Shown: positions 18,791-30,540 of the stretch, piece by piece | How the letters are laid out: each line of letters begins with the position of its first letter | How positions within the stretch are numbered: the stretch's first letter is position 1 | Source of the DNA: Clitopilus passeckerianus | Taxonomy: Eukaryota > Basidiomycota > Agaricomycetes > Agaricales > Entolomataceae | Length of the DNA: 64,000 nucleotides | Reading direction: 5' to 3' | NCBI GenBank assembly: GCA_944990035.1 | Contig: CALYLX010000156.1 | Coordinates: 186,001-250,000 of the forward strand | Notes under the pieces: generated by a model | What the model was told of the DNA's origin: nothing | Database searches by the model: none | Seen by the model: the letters and a program-made list of their open reading frames with translations, nothing else | Translations under genes and position numbers: made by a program

Positions 18791-20508
18791 TCAAATTTCG
18801 TAAACTTTGACATCGTCAATGAACGACCATGCAGGCGCTTTTCCACCATGGAACGCGAGCTTGTCGTTGCCTTTGGCTTCAACGCTGTACTCGTAATACT
18901 GCCAGGGGCTATAGCCCGGCTTGATCGTGGCGACAACCTGGTCGTTCCATAAGATGTCGACAAATGCACTGGCCTCCAACGAGGATCCGCTATAGACACT
19001 GGCGTGGAAGAAGCTGATGATGTACTTCTTGCCTGCAGCAGTTGCCAGCGGTTGGGCGGGAGCAAGGGTTCCAGCGAGCGCATCAGTGCCGGATGCGGAT
19101 CCCAGCAAGGCGACGCTGCTGCCTGAGTGCGCGTAGGGTGCGTAATGGAAGATGGATGCATCAAGGTTACCACCAGCTGGGCTGGTTCCAACCCAGGCGG
19201 TAGAGGACCCAGCGAAGCAGAATTCGCCGCCACCGCAGCTATAGCCTTCGAAGCTGCTATCAAGGACGTAGTTCTTGCGAGCGTAACCTCTTGAATAAGT
19301 GACTTTCAAGTCGTTCTGGCCATAATTGATGGCCGTAGATTCGTCGGAGACCAAATAGTACTGGAGTTAATCAGGGTGAGTTAGCTATGTTGACCTCGAA
19401 CTATGGACGTATACTCACGAAGCTGCAGGTGTAAGTCGTGGGGTTGCCATTGACGACAGCACGCCAAATGTTGAAATACGCGCATGGTCCTCCAACTGGG
19501 TCTGGCCCACGGGTGTTGCAAAGTGCAGCACATGCGTCGACATCATAGGAACTGATGAAGGCGAATCCCATGTACTGTCCACACGGTGCGTTAGTTTGAC
19601 TTATGCCTGATGGAAATCGACCAGTACTTACACCAGGCGCATTATTAGCCCCACCAGTGGGACCGAAGGTGAGATCGTACCCTTGAGGAGCAGCAGGATC
19701 GGTGAGTGTCTTTTTGGCGTATCCACTGCTGTTCTGAATATACGTCAGTCCAGCAGGTGGTTCCTCTGACTGTTGTCCACCGAAGTTCGTCTTTTCGGCG
19801 GCGGTATGGATGTCGCTATAGAGGGCACATTTGAGGTTGGACTTCTCTCCGAAGACGAAATCGAGGAGGTAGTTGTTATATTCATAAAAGACGTTGGCGA
19901 ACACTAATGGAAACATTCAACCATTGACACCAGCGATCAAGAGGACATTTCTTACCGCAATTAAGGACTTCATCGCACTTTGCGAGGCAAGCGTTGACGT
20001 CGTAGGTGGCGTTCGACACAAGGGTATACGTCAAGTATGCTGTTCCCTGGATGGACGCATCTCGAGCCTTCTCGGCCATGCCTGTTCCGCCGAAGACCAT
20101 CTGGTAGTCACCAGCGGACCTAGACTGAAGGTTCACGCTACGAGAGGTTATGCTCGTTCCAGTTACCCTGCTGACGGTTGTGTTAGCCTCAGTAACCTGA
20201 CCATCGACGGCAGTAACAGTCGTTTCTGGTACGGGCAGGTCAGGGAGCGTATCACCGGCCGCAGTGTCCTTCTGGTTGACATTGGTGACTGTCGCAGCGA
20301 TCGTTTCGGTATCCGTCACGTTTTCCGTTGGGTCCAGAACGCCTTGGAACGAGTCGGGCCTGCCTTGGAGTGCCGGAGGTACCAGCTGGGACGCGGCTAA
20401 CAGTGCATTCAGTTGACTTTATCCGACATCAACGAGCGCACTACGGCCCTTACCATTGACCGCGACGGCGATAAGAGCGAGTGGGAGAAGACGAGAAAAC
20501 GCGAACAT
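18791..20508 (-). CDS. Secreted protein with paired Cys-rich modules and a C-terminal beta-sandwich-like region
   Basis: ATG 20508 gives a signal peptide (MFAFSRLLPLALIAVAVNG), then an intron (gtaagg..ttag). Later exons join at ...CDEVLNC|VFANVFYEY (intron about 19969-19918), after NNAPG (about 19631-19572), and after YTCSF (near 19419-19358). The middle has two similar modules: TYDVNACLAKCDEVLNC ... KCALY and SYDVDACAALCNTRGPD ... CAYFNIW ... YTCSF, resembling apple/PAN- or WSC-like disulfide modules of secreted fungal proteins. The C-terminal exon (19354-18791) is rich in Gly, Ser and aromatics (SFEGYSCGGGEFCF, WVGTSPAGGN, FFHASVYSGSSLEASAFVD), like a carbohydrate-binding beta-sandwich. Role unknown; probably cell wall or extracellular. 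No close copy is in the window. Confidence 0.8.
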
Positions 20509-20550
20509 GGTTTGCGTTGGAGATTGACTAATGAGCTGCCTCGTTCGTGC

Positions 20551-20561
20551 TCTTTTTTATA
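20551..20561 (-). promoter_or_regulatory. TATA box of the secreted protein gene
   Basis: TATAAAAAAGA on the minus strand, about 43-53 bases upstream of the ATG at 20508. Confidence 0.6.
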
Positions 20562-22514
20562 CCAATCCGAGGGTCTGTGCACTGAGGTGCCCAGACCTTG
20601 GTTGGGTGTGCGAGCTTCGTTTGCTGACACCATTATCATGATTCTTCTCAGTTCGTGGACGTTTACAGATGGCAGGTCAATAGGTACGCGGTCGAATGAG
20701 AGCTGCCGTGATCGGGTATAGAAGGCAGATAGGATCGCTGGAACCTGTTGTGTTGAGCTTTATCTCGTGAGTGTACTTCTTTCTTACTTCTGGTACGCCC
20801 TCATTGAATTGTTTTTAACCTGGGATTCGGTAGTTCATTGCAATACGGGCTTTGCCCAGAATGGAAATGCGTCATTCACCTCGTGAGTGCTGCATCTACG
20901 CCAACTGTACCGCCATGTCATCAGTTCTTGGTGTTGCTCTTATCAGTATGCCATCTTGGGACTGCTTCCTGCACGTTTGTGGGTTCTATCAGCCGACTTA
21001 CCTCCTCCAGGTCGCACATTAGACGGAAAATCTGCAACGGACCTCAATGGTTGTTCCTAGACGCCGTCGGGCTGGCGCTATATCAACGTCTGGCGCATCC
21101 AGGTAGTCTCAAGGTGCGATGGACTTATAACAGCTGCTGTTACAACCAAGCTCGTTTGGGTATAGCCTTGCGTCACGATTTATCTTCTGGCAAGTGATAC
21201 GAAGCAACGGCGTCATTTTCGCAGCCCTCTGCAAACACAATCGGATCGGTTGCCGTCACTTCAGCAACACATGTACATGCTCGCTCTATTCCGTCTTGTC
21301 ATAACCTGTCAGTATTTACGCCGTTCCCTACCCATCTACATTCAAATCATCTTTGAAAGGTCAGATTCCTAGCCTTGTGGTCATTCGAAGCATGACTCGT
21401 CCCATCTTACACCGTCACTGTCGGCCTTCTGAAGTATGCTCTAGTTCGTACCTCAGTCCCGCCTTGTACGTCAAACTCAGGTTTAAGAGGCGCGGTCGCC
21501 AGAATGCAAGTCCTTTAATCCACTTCTTGGGCAAGCGCTACCCAGCCCATAACCTACAAACCAGTATGTTTTCGTCTTTTTGATAGCCTGCCTTGCTTTA
21601 CATAAACATCAAGATTTCTGTATATTCATTGCGGCCCACCCTATCAGGAACCAACGTTTCTGCGTAAAGATCTGCTTTCATTACGGGTTTAACAACTGTT
21701 TCGGAACAACTCTCTAGGTAGCACTGTGACGTTTCTCAACAATGTCAATCACCCTGGGCACATAAAATGACCTTCAGCTCGTTAATTAAACGGTGATAGC
21801 GGGCTATGACCTTCCCCGACGTATTTCAATGGTGGCTTTCGCGTCGGTTGGTATGCCCATGAGGCTTGCGATAAGCTTTTCTCGCCATTTCTGGATAAAA
21901 TGAATAGAAGAAGGGCCTGTATAGATGTCATTCTTTTGCTACGCGAGAATGAAGTAGGGCCCTTGCATGCATACTTCACATTTGGTAGAAGACATGAGAG
22001 TTGCCGGTGCGGCGAGAAGACGGTAGCATTGTAACATCTTCGAAGAATAAGCTTTGTAGACAATGGCTAACTTTACCGTTTTTTAATAGCCTATCTCTAC
22101 AACCCTACAGCTTGCCAGCCTAGGTTCTTCGCATTCACGTATGAATGAGGTCTGCGCCACAACGCGTATCCACATTTTACTGAAGGCGGCCCAGCTAACT
22201 TGATGTGATGCGTAGGATCATGCGGACTTTGTTTAACGTGTTCACGGGATTCATTCCTCATGTCTATGGCCATGACTGGTTCGCAATTAAAACATATCAT
22301 AGCTTCGCTATCTGCGACCAGAACGCATGTAGAAAAACATGTAGGGCTACCCCGCAATCACCGAGCAACAAAGGTCTACAGGAAACTGGCTTGCTAAGCA
22401 TCGGGCGAGTCCTTAATATCACCCAGGTCCCCAAACGAGTTGCAGCCAATTTCATCGGAAGCCGGGCTAGGAAAAAGAAATCAATTGATTGTGAACCATC
22501 ATCTTCGAAGCAAC
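20562..22514. other. Two-kilobase gene-poor stretch
   Basis: Short frames are present on both strands (for example 20838-21197 plus and 21782-22063 minus), but none shows a domain, a paralog in the window or convincing splice structure. I see no gene, RNA gene or recognisable repeat. Confidence 0.5.
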
Positions 22515-22805
22515 TCATGCTCTTCGTGCTAGAATCTCCAAACGCGTTCTTTTGGACTCCCCTCTATCATTCAGAGGAAGGCCGAGACATAGCCGTTCGA
22601 TAAACTGCCTGTTTTCAGGATCAACCTCTCGAAGCACTTTCTGAAACCCTGTGGGCACGCGGTGGACGAAGGCTAGTGCGTCTAGTGCCCACAATACAGA
22701 AGGTATGGAAGTGCGTGTGATGGCGAGAGCGGGGGTGAGCCGAACGTTTTGGTGAGATAGAGAAATGGGGGGATTGTCATCTTCTGAATAGTAGTGAAAA
22801 CCCAT
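22515..22805 (-). pseudogene. Gene B, internally deleted copy
   Basis: A 96-codon frame starting MGFHYYSEDDNPP. It follows gene B through TSIPSVLWALDALAFVHRVPT and then jumps directly to the C-terminal part of gene B (FQKVLREVDPENRQFIER, then LPLNDRGESKRTRLEIL). Compared with the copy at 36.1-37.0 kb about 170 residues are missing between the two parts, yet the frame is kept. It is a third copy of gene B with an internal deletion, and it could still make a short protein. Confidence 0.7.
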
Positions 22806-23317
22806 TTCCGTGGTAGTGGGTAGTGGGTGGTCGATGGCAAATTGCTCAGACGCCAATTCACATTGCCTGAAACTTCTTATGTGACATGTTAAACTTATAG
22901 TCACAGAGCTACGTCACCCTCACAGCGCCTCCTGTTGTACCTTAGTAATAGTTGAGGGAGATCGAACTCGAAGAGAAACGTGGGTTGAATATCCGGTCGT
23001 GGCCCTCCCTTGGGGAGAGAATGGATAATGTACCGTATACGTAGTTGACTTGTGGAGATGGCCAATGGCTTCGCATGGTGGTTTACGATCTAGAGTTTAC
23101 TTGATTCCATTCTGATAAAAAGACTTGCTTTATCCGAGTTATCTAGAATCCAACATGCAATGAATCACACCCTACTCGTGATTGAATACAACCCGTTCCA
23201 AACACTCTGTCCGCTACACCTTTAAACCTGGAAATTTATAGTGGATGAGAATGAAGCATCAAGAACATCGGAGCATCATAGTCGAGCGACCAGCGGATGC
23301 ATCGCCAACAGCACTGA
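22806..23317. other. Intergenic, no gene seen
   Basis: About 510 bases between the deleted gene B copy and the 3' end of the HNH gene. Nothing recognised. Confidence 0.5.
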
Positions 23318-24728
23318 TCAATCAGATTCCACGAGGTACCGATGCAAGGATTCTCGACCCCAGGAGCTATTGAACAGATCATCCAGCTTGCTATCATCGC
23401 CTGGACTGTCCCAATTCGGCGAATGGTCCCGCATACAAGTCATGAGACTCCGATATGCGGAAGCCCCTGAGAGGTGTGCAACTTCAGCGATGATACCGTG
23501 TATATGGAGAAACTTAGATGATGGTTGAGGGAATTCCGGGTTCGGAGAATGACGCAACGCAATAGAATACGGGTGCGCAAGTGGAAGTCCTGATTTGACC
23601 TTGTAGCCACCGGCAGGATCCTAGTAAGAATAGCTTAGATTTGGGCGATAGCTGGTAGATGCGACTTACATCGGGGACGAGCCAGAGATCTCCGATCATA
23701 AAACAGTCATGAAGATCGTCCTTCAGTGTGAGTACATTTTCTAGCCGATTAATATTCTGGCCGTTGAGCTCCTCTAAGAGTCCAGGGTAACCAAAAACCA
23801 TTTCCAGGTCGCTCAGAAGAGAGGCGTCAGGAAGTTCTTCGATGTACTAGAGCAAATGTTCAGCGTATATAGAGACTGGCCTAATCATGACGCACCCTTG
23901 ATACGTCGTCATCCCAAGTGAAACGTTCATCGTAACCTTCCACTTCTCTCCGGACCCTTGGTGGTATTATGTGAGCGCAACCAGCGATGGAAAGGCAGTC
24001 GGGAATTACGCCTGGCGTTAGGAGTTTTTCCTGGAATTCGGCACAGACTCTCACACACGGCATGTCATATTTCCCAGTGAGAAGACATTGAAACGAATCG
24101 CGTACGAGAGACTGTGGTTGGAGTACAGGTGAGTATGCGACTTTACGGGCGAAATGTGGTTTGAATTTTACCCTTCGTTTCGCGAACCGATGTGTTTGGA
24201 GTCCACTGGCATGTTCTGAGCCGCGCAAGAGTTGTGCGGTCAGTTCATCAATGGTTTCGTAGAACTCGCGTCCAAATTCAACTGCTTCAGGGTATACGGA
24301 GGACACAGGGCGCTTCTTATAGTGAACTAAATAGCCTATGAGACGCCAGATAGCTTCAAATCGGGGACATGAAGATACATACAGAATTGAAGGTAGAGAG
24401 TATAGTACCACTTTCCAAGCTCTAGTAGCTTTTCGTCTTGGTCCTTGCGTTTGAGGATCTCCGTAGTGATGGAGGTTCCTTTTCCGCTCAACTGCAGGTC
24501 CCAATGAGATGGCGGAAGGTGAATAATCAGGTATCCCAGGAGCCGGATGTATACGAGATTCCTTTTCATGGCAAGTGCTCGCTTGAGATGTGCAAAAGTG
24601 GACGGGACTTTAAGGCTTCGAGCACTGAGAGACAAAATAGTTTCAAGAGATCGGACTATTGCGTAGGCTTCGCAGGCATTAGGAAAGCGACAATGTCGCT
24701 TTAGTAGTTTACTTGGTAGCTTGCTCAT
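23318..24728 (-). CDS. HNH_2-type nuclease-domain protein
   Basis: A five-exon gene starting ATG 24728 (MSKLPSKLLKRHCRFPNACE). Exon 1 ends at 24383; exon 2 starts at 24326; an in-frame 60-bp intron (gtaaaa..cag) follows FAKRR; another follows WDDDVSR (donor gtgcgt, 23895); the last follows LWLVPD (gtaagt). The central part fits the HNH_2 pattern of fungal proteins: VRDSFQCLLTGKYD, GCAHIIPPRVRREVEG, NINRLENVLTLKDDLHDCF, with the first His in CAHIIP, Asn in the NINRLENVL segment and the last His in DDLHD. An N-terminal helical region of about 200 residues precedes it, and the C-terminus ends RYLVESD. HNH_2 domains are metal-dependent nuclease folds, so activity is plausible but unproven. It is divergent from a PD-(D/E)XK-like gene. 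A paralog at 28.8-30.1 kb has lost the second half of the HNH core. Confidence 0.82.
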
Positions 24729-24949
24729 CTTCTGGGATAGTCCGCGGAAAGCATACTTATGTTGGGTGTCTTATGGTGAAGACGAGGGCGAACAAAGGTA
24801 AGCACTGCAAGTTTGCTGACCAATTCGTGTCACATGGTTGTTATTTCTGTCTCCGGCTTCCGAGCCGTGTGACGCAATCGGCAAATGCGCTAGGCTCGAC
24901 TGGATGGCGAGTCTTTGTCCAATAACTTGAAACCATTGTCACCTCGGCC
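24729..24949. promoter_or_regulatory. Shared promoter of the HNH and PD-(D/E)XK-like genes
   Basis: 221 bases between two divergent starts. Part of it (cttccgagccgtgtgacgc.atcggca, near 24855-24885) is conserved at 32.6 kb upstream of the decayed copy of the right-hand gene, so the promoter was duplicated along with the gene. Confidence 0.6.
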
Positions 24950-26391
24950 ATGTCTTCGTCTTCCTCCAACCACAAATTCCAATTACAAAGAAGCATCCAT
25001 GGTTCTCATATTGAAATCTCGAAAATGAGACAGCTCTCCACTCACCTCGCCTTGTTGAAAGAGGACCTTAAAGGCGTAGAAGAAACAGAACTTGAGTTGG
25101 ACGCTGTCATCGAGCATGTAAACGCCCTGGAAAGAATTATAAACACTGCTCCAAAATCCGTACGTCATCCTTCTCCTTCATTTCTTCCTCGTGAATCGGT
25201 CCGAGTCCTCAAAAAGCGTACAAGGTACAGAAAGTACCCTTCTCTTCCGTCACCAAGTCGGACCTCACCAATCTCGGCGTCCTCCGTGGGCACCTAATCA
25301 TCAATCCCACCGTTCTACAAAACTTTTTCTGGGAAGCGAGCCCGGAAACCAGAGAAGAAATATCTCATCTAGGCGCACGGATTAGGGACGTCTATGGTGG
25401 TGTTAACATCGGTGTAGGTGCCATTGTTTCTTCACATCACCACTCGGCTTTTAACCGTGACTGCTCGCAACCCAAGTAGGATTCATCCAGTCGCAGAGCG
25501 AGTATGGTCCTGGACTCTGTTCTATTATCTCTTCGTCGCATCATCTAGAACTCCAAAGTCAACACCAAGCCTAACTCTGATCCAGTCATCCTCCCTCACC
25601 TAAACCTCACCTCTCCCGACGTTGGTTTAGGTGTGAAAGTGGTAAGTAACGCAACTGGGTATGAATTATATCTTTCTGGAAGCGTCGACCTTGCTCTTCT
25701 CCGGTACAATACCCTAAACGAGGATCATAGAGGTGCGTCGTGGCCATGATATATTCTCTTCCGTAATTCTTACTCACACCGTTTTGTTACATTGTTATAA
25801 GACAGGCTCCTTACGCCCGGACTCGATACGGACGACATCTTCAAGTTTGCTAGAATCAGCGGCGGCGATGGGCTGTTCCTTGTCGTCGAAGTAACTCCGC
25901 CATGCAACACGGAGGAAGACATAACGCCTGGACTTCACGCTCACCGACCAAGAGCTGTCAGTCAAGCCATGGCTGTGTCTGTAGTTTGCGGGTACGTCTT
26001 GTCCATCCCACCACTCTCATCCTCCTCATCTCCGAATGTTTTATACTAAAAACTCATAATGTCGTTCGTGAAGGCTTCAAGAGCTCCGATTCTGTATCAC
26101 CTCGGGCACCCTTTGGCTCTTCTGCCTCCTGAGGAAGGAGGATGGCGTATGGGTTTATTATGAGTCACCACATCGTTCTATAGGTCCCTCGACCCACCAG
26201 GCTGCCATTACCTGCAAGGAATCGAAGTTGAGTGAGACCTTGATACTGTTGACCAAATGGGTGAGCCGAATACAGAATTCTGGTACTGCCTGCCACTGTT
26301 GATGGGCCGTTGGTTTACCCTTTAGATCGAGGACGAAGACGACCTAGTTGCGGAGTTGTATCACCTTGAGCGGATGCCAAAGATTGAATAG
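24950..26391 (+). CDS. PD-(D/E)XK-like fungal protein, catalytic Lys apparently lost
   Basis: A spliced gene of about six or seven exons. Exon 1 (24950-25159) encodes MSSSSSNHK and a helical segment (KEDLKGVEETELELDAVIEH). Exon 2 starts at 25225: SDLTNLGVLRGHLIINPTV, then FFWEASPETREEISHLGARI. Later exons carry ILPHLNLTSPDVGLGVKV, YELYLSGSVDLALLRYN, DGLFLVVEVTPP and RPRAVSQAMAVSVVCG, ending LYHLERMPKIE (stop 26389-26391). This order (an Asp in S-x-D, a strand ending in E, then a helix with A.SQ.MA) is that of PD-(D/E)XK-fold domains in many Agaricomycete proteins. The usual E-x-K (often VVEAKR in relatives) reads E-V-T, so nuclease activity may be lost. The exact joins around 25,400-25,560 are uncertain. 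Confidence 0.62.
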
Positions 26392-26595
26392 GTGTAGGCC
26401 TAAGAAACCTGTTTTGATAATTGTATCCTATTGTGTTGATAATGTTGTATACTATACATGAATAATCTTCATTCTACTAGGAAAACGCCGCCTTCAAGTC
26501 CGTTCAGGTCTTAGATTGAGGAAGCCTTCGGAGATCTACAGATTGAACGAAGCCTAGTGTGCCCTTTCCTAGTGGCGCCTGGCAGTGCCAACCAG
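26392..26595. terminator. Convergent 3' region
   Basis: The PD-(D/E)XK-like gene and the F-box/LRR gene end towards each other within 204 bases, so their 3' UTRs probably meet or overlap. No clear signal was singled out. Confidence 0.3.
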
Positions 26596-28281
26596 TTAAG
26601 AGGCGGGCCTGTGACCACAATATCCCCCCATCACGCTATACTCAAAACCCATCCTCGACTTCCAATCCCCAGATTGAGCCACCACCACCTTCGCCCTCTC
26701 GAGCTCCAGTTGTACATCCTGGTGAAAAACAACTCCGAATCTGAGCGCGATACTCCCCCAACTCCTCTCATGAGCGATTTGAATCGCCTCGATGATGCCG
26801 ATTCCGCATGGGTCCGTACCTTTTAAGACGGAGAGGATGTTGCAGTTCATGACAGTCAGCGTTCGAGTTGGAAGTGGGTGGGGGAGAGTAGACTTAGAGG
26901 CCGTCTCGGGAACTGTGATATGTTGAAGGGGAGGAGGTGTTATTAATGCGAGGTTGGACACCACATCGCCCTGGATCCTGGCGTATTTCAAGGCTGACAT
27001 GTGCCTGACGGTAACATCAAATGCCAGGCCGTCATTGTTCTCTTCGTCTTCCGTGGTTGGCACACATCTTTCGATTTTGACCATCTCAAGGGAAGAAGCG
27101 GTACTGAGGAGGAAGCTACGTAGGTCGGCGTTGCTGAGCCCTATTAGGTCCGTAAGGTTGACTCTTTGGAGGGTCGGAGTGGTAGGGGAAAGGTCGGTGA
27201 GAATTCGCCCGTGGAGATAACCATTTACGACGCAGAGTCCTTTGAGCTGGAAGACAGTACGCTAGTTTAGAAATGAGAAATTCATATGAACTAATAAGGC
27301 CTCGTTACTACGTACTTCTGGACCAGACCCGGACAAAATAGGAGAAGCACTATCTCTCGGTCAATGAGTCGGTCATCGAGAACATCCTCTTAACGCGCAC
27401 TTACTGGAAGCCTTGTACCTCATGAGGCCGTACTACCTCCAACACCTCCAACCCTCCCCACCCTCGTATCGCATCCAATACCTCCTCCATGTCCAATGAT
27501 GGGATTCGATTACCGTCCCCCTCCCGACTCGACCCGGCGACCCCACTACATAGAAACTCTTCACATGTTTCAAATCCCTCAGTTTCTTGCGCGTCCTCAG
27601 GTCATGCACCATCAACGGGCTCGCATGCACCTCCTTTAACCCCCTCGCATATTTCAATATCCCTTCCGTCACTTCCACCACGGCCTCCAACGTTTCTGAA
27701 TTCTGAATCCGCGTGGCTGCCCCCTTATGCCACCCGTGACTCGTGGGATCGTCATTCCCGACATCCTCGTCCGAGGAGTCATCAATGACCTGCAACCGAA
27801 CCCTCGGGCATACAACCACTTTTTCCGCGATATGTGGGGATGTCGCGATCAAGGTTGCTAATGAGAGGTAGGCCCGTACCGTAAGCTGAGGTCGGAAGGT
27901 TTCCCATGAGGGGTTCGACCAGATCAAGTCGAGGGCAGGGAACCATTGTTTGGAGACTGTCGCAAGCGAGAAGACGGATCGTGCGTACCGACTGACATCT
28001 TGCTGTGCAGGCAGGGTTGCGATCTCGACGATCCTTGTCAATACCTGTGCTGGTAACGTAGGAAATCTGGAAATGCCGCGCCGACGTGTAGAGGGTAGGA
28101 TGCGGATTTCATAGTGCCATGACCGTTGGGGTGGGTAATGTCGTAGAATTGGAGACAAACGCTCGGTCTGAAATTCAAATACGACAAGCCAGGCATGAGC
28201 GGTGGGTGTAAATGCATAGATGGCGTCGTGGAGTACATGAAATGAATTCGGCACATTGTTCGCCAGTTCTGCAGCCGACAT
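26596..28281 (-). CDS. F-box/leucine-rich-repeat-like protein
   Basis: ATG 28281 (MSAAELANNVPNSFHVLHDA). The N-terminal exon holds an F-box-like segment (ISRFPTLPAQVLTRIVEIAT ... VSKQWFPALDLIWSNP); then hydrophobic, LRR-like segments run to the stop at 26596 (for example LKGLCVVNGYLHGRILTDL, LQRVNLTDLIGLSNADLRSF, LEMVKIERCVPT). An intron lies between HEVQGFQ (donor gtaagt at about 27408) and LKGLCVV (acceptor cag at about 27252). Near 27,510-27,560 the frame changes: SFYVV and MEEVLDAIRGWGGLEVLEVV are in different frames. This is either a 65-bp intron (gtagtg..atggag) or a one-base indel in a G run. Such proteins usually act as SCF ubiquitin-ligase substrate receptors; the target is unknown. 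Confidence 0.65.
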
Positions 28282-28833
28282 AGGTCGGAGGAATCTCGTC
28301 GAATTCGGGTTATCCTTGTGTGTCTGAGGTGCGTAAGGATCTGCCAGGAGGGCGATCGTCAGGCAATTGTCAGACGGAAGCGGAGTCGATGATTCGAGCT
28401 CTTGTGAAGGCTTGGTCAGGGGCCCATGATACGAAGGAGAATGTCTATATTCGCGCTAGAATTGACCATGAGCAAGCTTGCAGAACGAAGGTTACACATG
28501 TGCTCGCCCACGTCTCCTCCCACCCTAAACTTGCATTCGTAGTGCTGATTATAAGTCGTATCCCTGATACGCCAATGTAGCTCCCCGAGTCAAGGCTTAT
28601 TCTTATCGTGCAAGTATGACTCCACCGAGGCCGAGTAGGACACCACTGGGTTTTGAAATCTGTTTCATTCACGTAGAGCCTGTGGCCAAAAGTGCCAAAA
28701 GATGTTTGCTCCTGGTGATAGCAAACCACGTGAGATCAAACCCGGGTCAGCAATTGAACATTCGCTTGCTTTTCCTCACCCCCAGAACTCAGAAGGTGCA
28801 CTGTGCCGTAGAAATTGCCAGAGATACTAGAAT
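28282..28833. other. Intergenic, no gene seen
   Basis: About 550 bases, the likely promoter region of the F-box/LRR gene and of the HNH pseudogene. No gene recognised. Confidence 0.5.
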
Positions 28834-30101
28834 ATGAGCAAACTTCCAAATGACCTACCACGTCAACGATGCCACTTTGCTAATGCCAACGACGCCTATC
28901 CCACAGTTCGCTCCCTAGAAACCGTCTTGTCTCTGAGTGCTCAAATCCTCGAGGTCCCGTCTACGCTTGCACGTATCAACCGAGCCCTACTCTAGCTATG
29001 AAAAGGAACCTTATCTATATTCGTCTCCTGGGATACCTAATACTCTACCTCCTGTCATCTCACTGGTCTCTGCAGTCGAGTGGAAAGGGGACTTCTATCA
29101 CTACGGAAACCTTCAAACGCAAGGGAGACGACGAAAAGCTGCTGGAGCTAGGAAAATGGTACTTCAATCTTTACATGAGATTCTGTGCGTGTTCTCAATT
29201 TTCCTCCCATTTCTCATATTTCTCATATCTCATCGGAATTCTTTTAAGTTCGATATGAGAAGCGCTCTTCGTTTGCGAGATATCCTGAAGCGGTCGAATT
29301 TGGAGAGGAATTTTATGCCACTATCGGCACTTTGAGTGCGAAGCTCCTACGTGACTCGGAATGTTCTAACGGGCTCCTTACACATCGGTTCGCCAAGCGA
29401 AAGGTGAAAAAGCTATGTTGGTACCATTACTACAATCTCACATATTATCCAATTACAGTCTCTCCTGCGGGACGTGTTTTGCTGTATCTTAACTGGGGAT
29501 TATGACAGGCCGTGTGTGAGGGTTTGCGCCGAATTTGAGGAAACGCTTCTCACACCTGGCGTGGTCCCTGACTTCCTCTGCATCACGGGCTGTGCGCACA
29601 TAATACCACCAACCATCAGGAGAGAATTGAAGGGGTACGATGACCGTTTTACCTGGGATTCTGATTCACAAACGGTGCGTTGCATAACCTTAGCCTCGTT
29701 CTATGTAAACTAAACTCAGAGTTAATCGGTTCAGAGTTAGTACTTCGAAGAACTCCCGGACGAGTCCCTTCTGAGTGATTTGGAGGTCGTGTTTGCGCGT
29801 TGGTGGATACAAGGTTAAATCAAGAGTCCAGATTCCGTACCCGGAGGTTATACCATACCCTCAACTTAAATCTCCCTATCCGGAAATTCCACGACCATCA
29901 AGTGAATATCTCCAAATACATGGCACTATTGCTGAGGTTGCACACCTCTCGGGAGGATCTAGGTATCAGGGTCTCATCACTTTCATGCTGGCTCGTTGGC
30001 CGAGGTGGGATAGCACCAGCGACGACAGCCAGCTCGAGGCACTACCCGACAACTCTTTAGGTCAAGAAGCTCTGCCTCGGTACCTCGTGGAATCCGATTG
30101 A
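28834..30101 (+). pseudogene. HNH_2 paralog with nuclease core deleted
   Basis: Starts MSKLPNDLPRQRCHFANAND and follows the 23.3-24.7 kb HNH gene in exon order, in the opposite orientation: KRNLIYIRLLGYLILYL, DDEKLLELGKWYFNLYMRF, an intron ending ttttaag near 29248, LLRDVFCCILTGDYDRPC, GCAHIIPPTIRRELKGYDDR, and the C-terminal part ending LPRYLVESD. Two defects are visible. About 5 extra bases near 28,992 put a stop after NRALL. About 45 residues are missing near 29,795, removing the segment matching NINRLENVLTLKDDLHD, so the Asn and last His of the HNH site are gone. The remnant cannot be an active HNH enzyme. Confidence 0.8.
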
Positions 30102-30187
30102 TCGCTACTTTCTCATTCAGGCTGAGGCATCCTTTAGTTGTTTACACTTTTGCGCCATGGATGATGCTTCGCCTTTACAAAGAGGAA

Positions 30188-30400
30188 GGGAACTGGTATG
30201 GAAATCCGAATTCATTACAACGATTTTCACCTCGTCGAGCCCTTGTACAACTCCAGCAGCCCCAACAGGAGTCGGAGGTGGAGCCTCTCCCGAATCTGGC
30301 TGCTTCTTTGGATTCGAAATCTCGTCAAACACTTTATCAACTCACTCAATTCGTGCACCAAGGAAAAGACGTCATCGAAGCTCTACTCAATAATCCCAGT
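30188..30400 (+). pseudogene. Fragment of the large F-box gene
   Basis: About 210 bases match the F-box gene at about 33,150-33,365: ggaaatccgaattcat, then cgtcgag.ccttgtacaactcca, cgaatct.gctgcttctttggattcgaaatct, and gaaaagacgtcatcgaagctct. The reading frames are broken relative to the intact gene and no F-box is present. It starts directly behind the HNH pseudogene. Confidence 0.7.
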
Positions 30401-30540
30401 GACGACGAGGGGGCCGGGAAAGGGTTTTCTACCCAAATATGTCTGCCGGCAAATGCCGGACCTTGTTCCGTGACTGCTGCCTTAGAGTACAGTAATAGGA
30501 CTATGTGTATCATGGTGTCAGTCCCTCCTAGAAAAAAGAT

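Noticed and set aside
20838..21197. 119-codon plus-strand frame
   Set aside because: Cys-rich but lacking a signal peptide, domain or splice context; the stretch looks non-coding.
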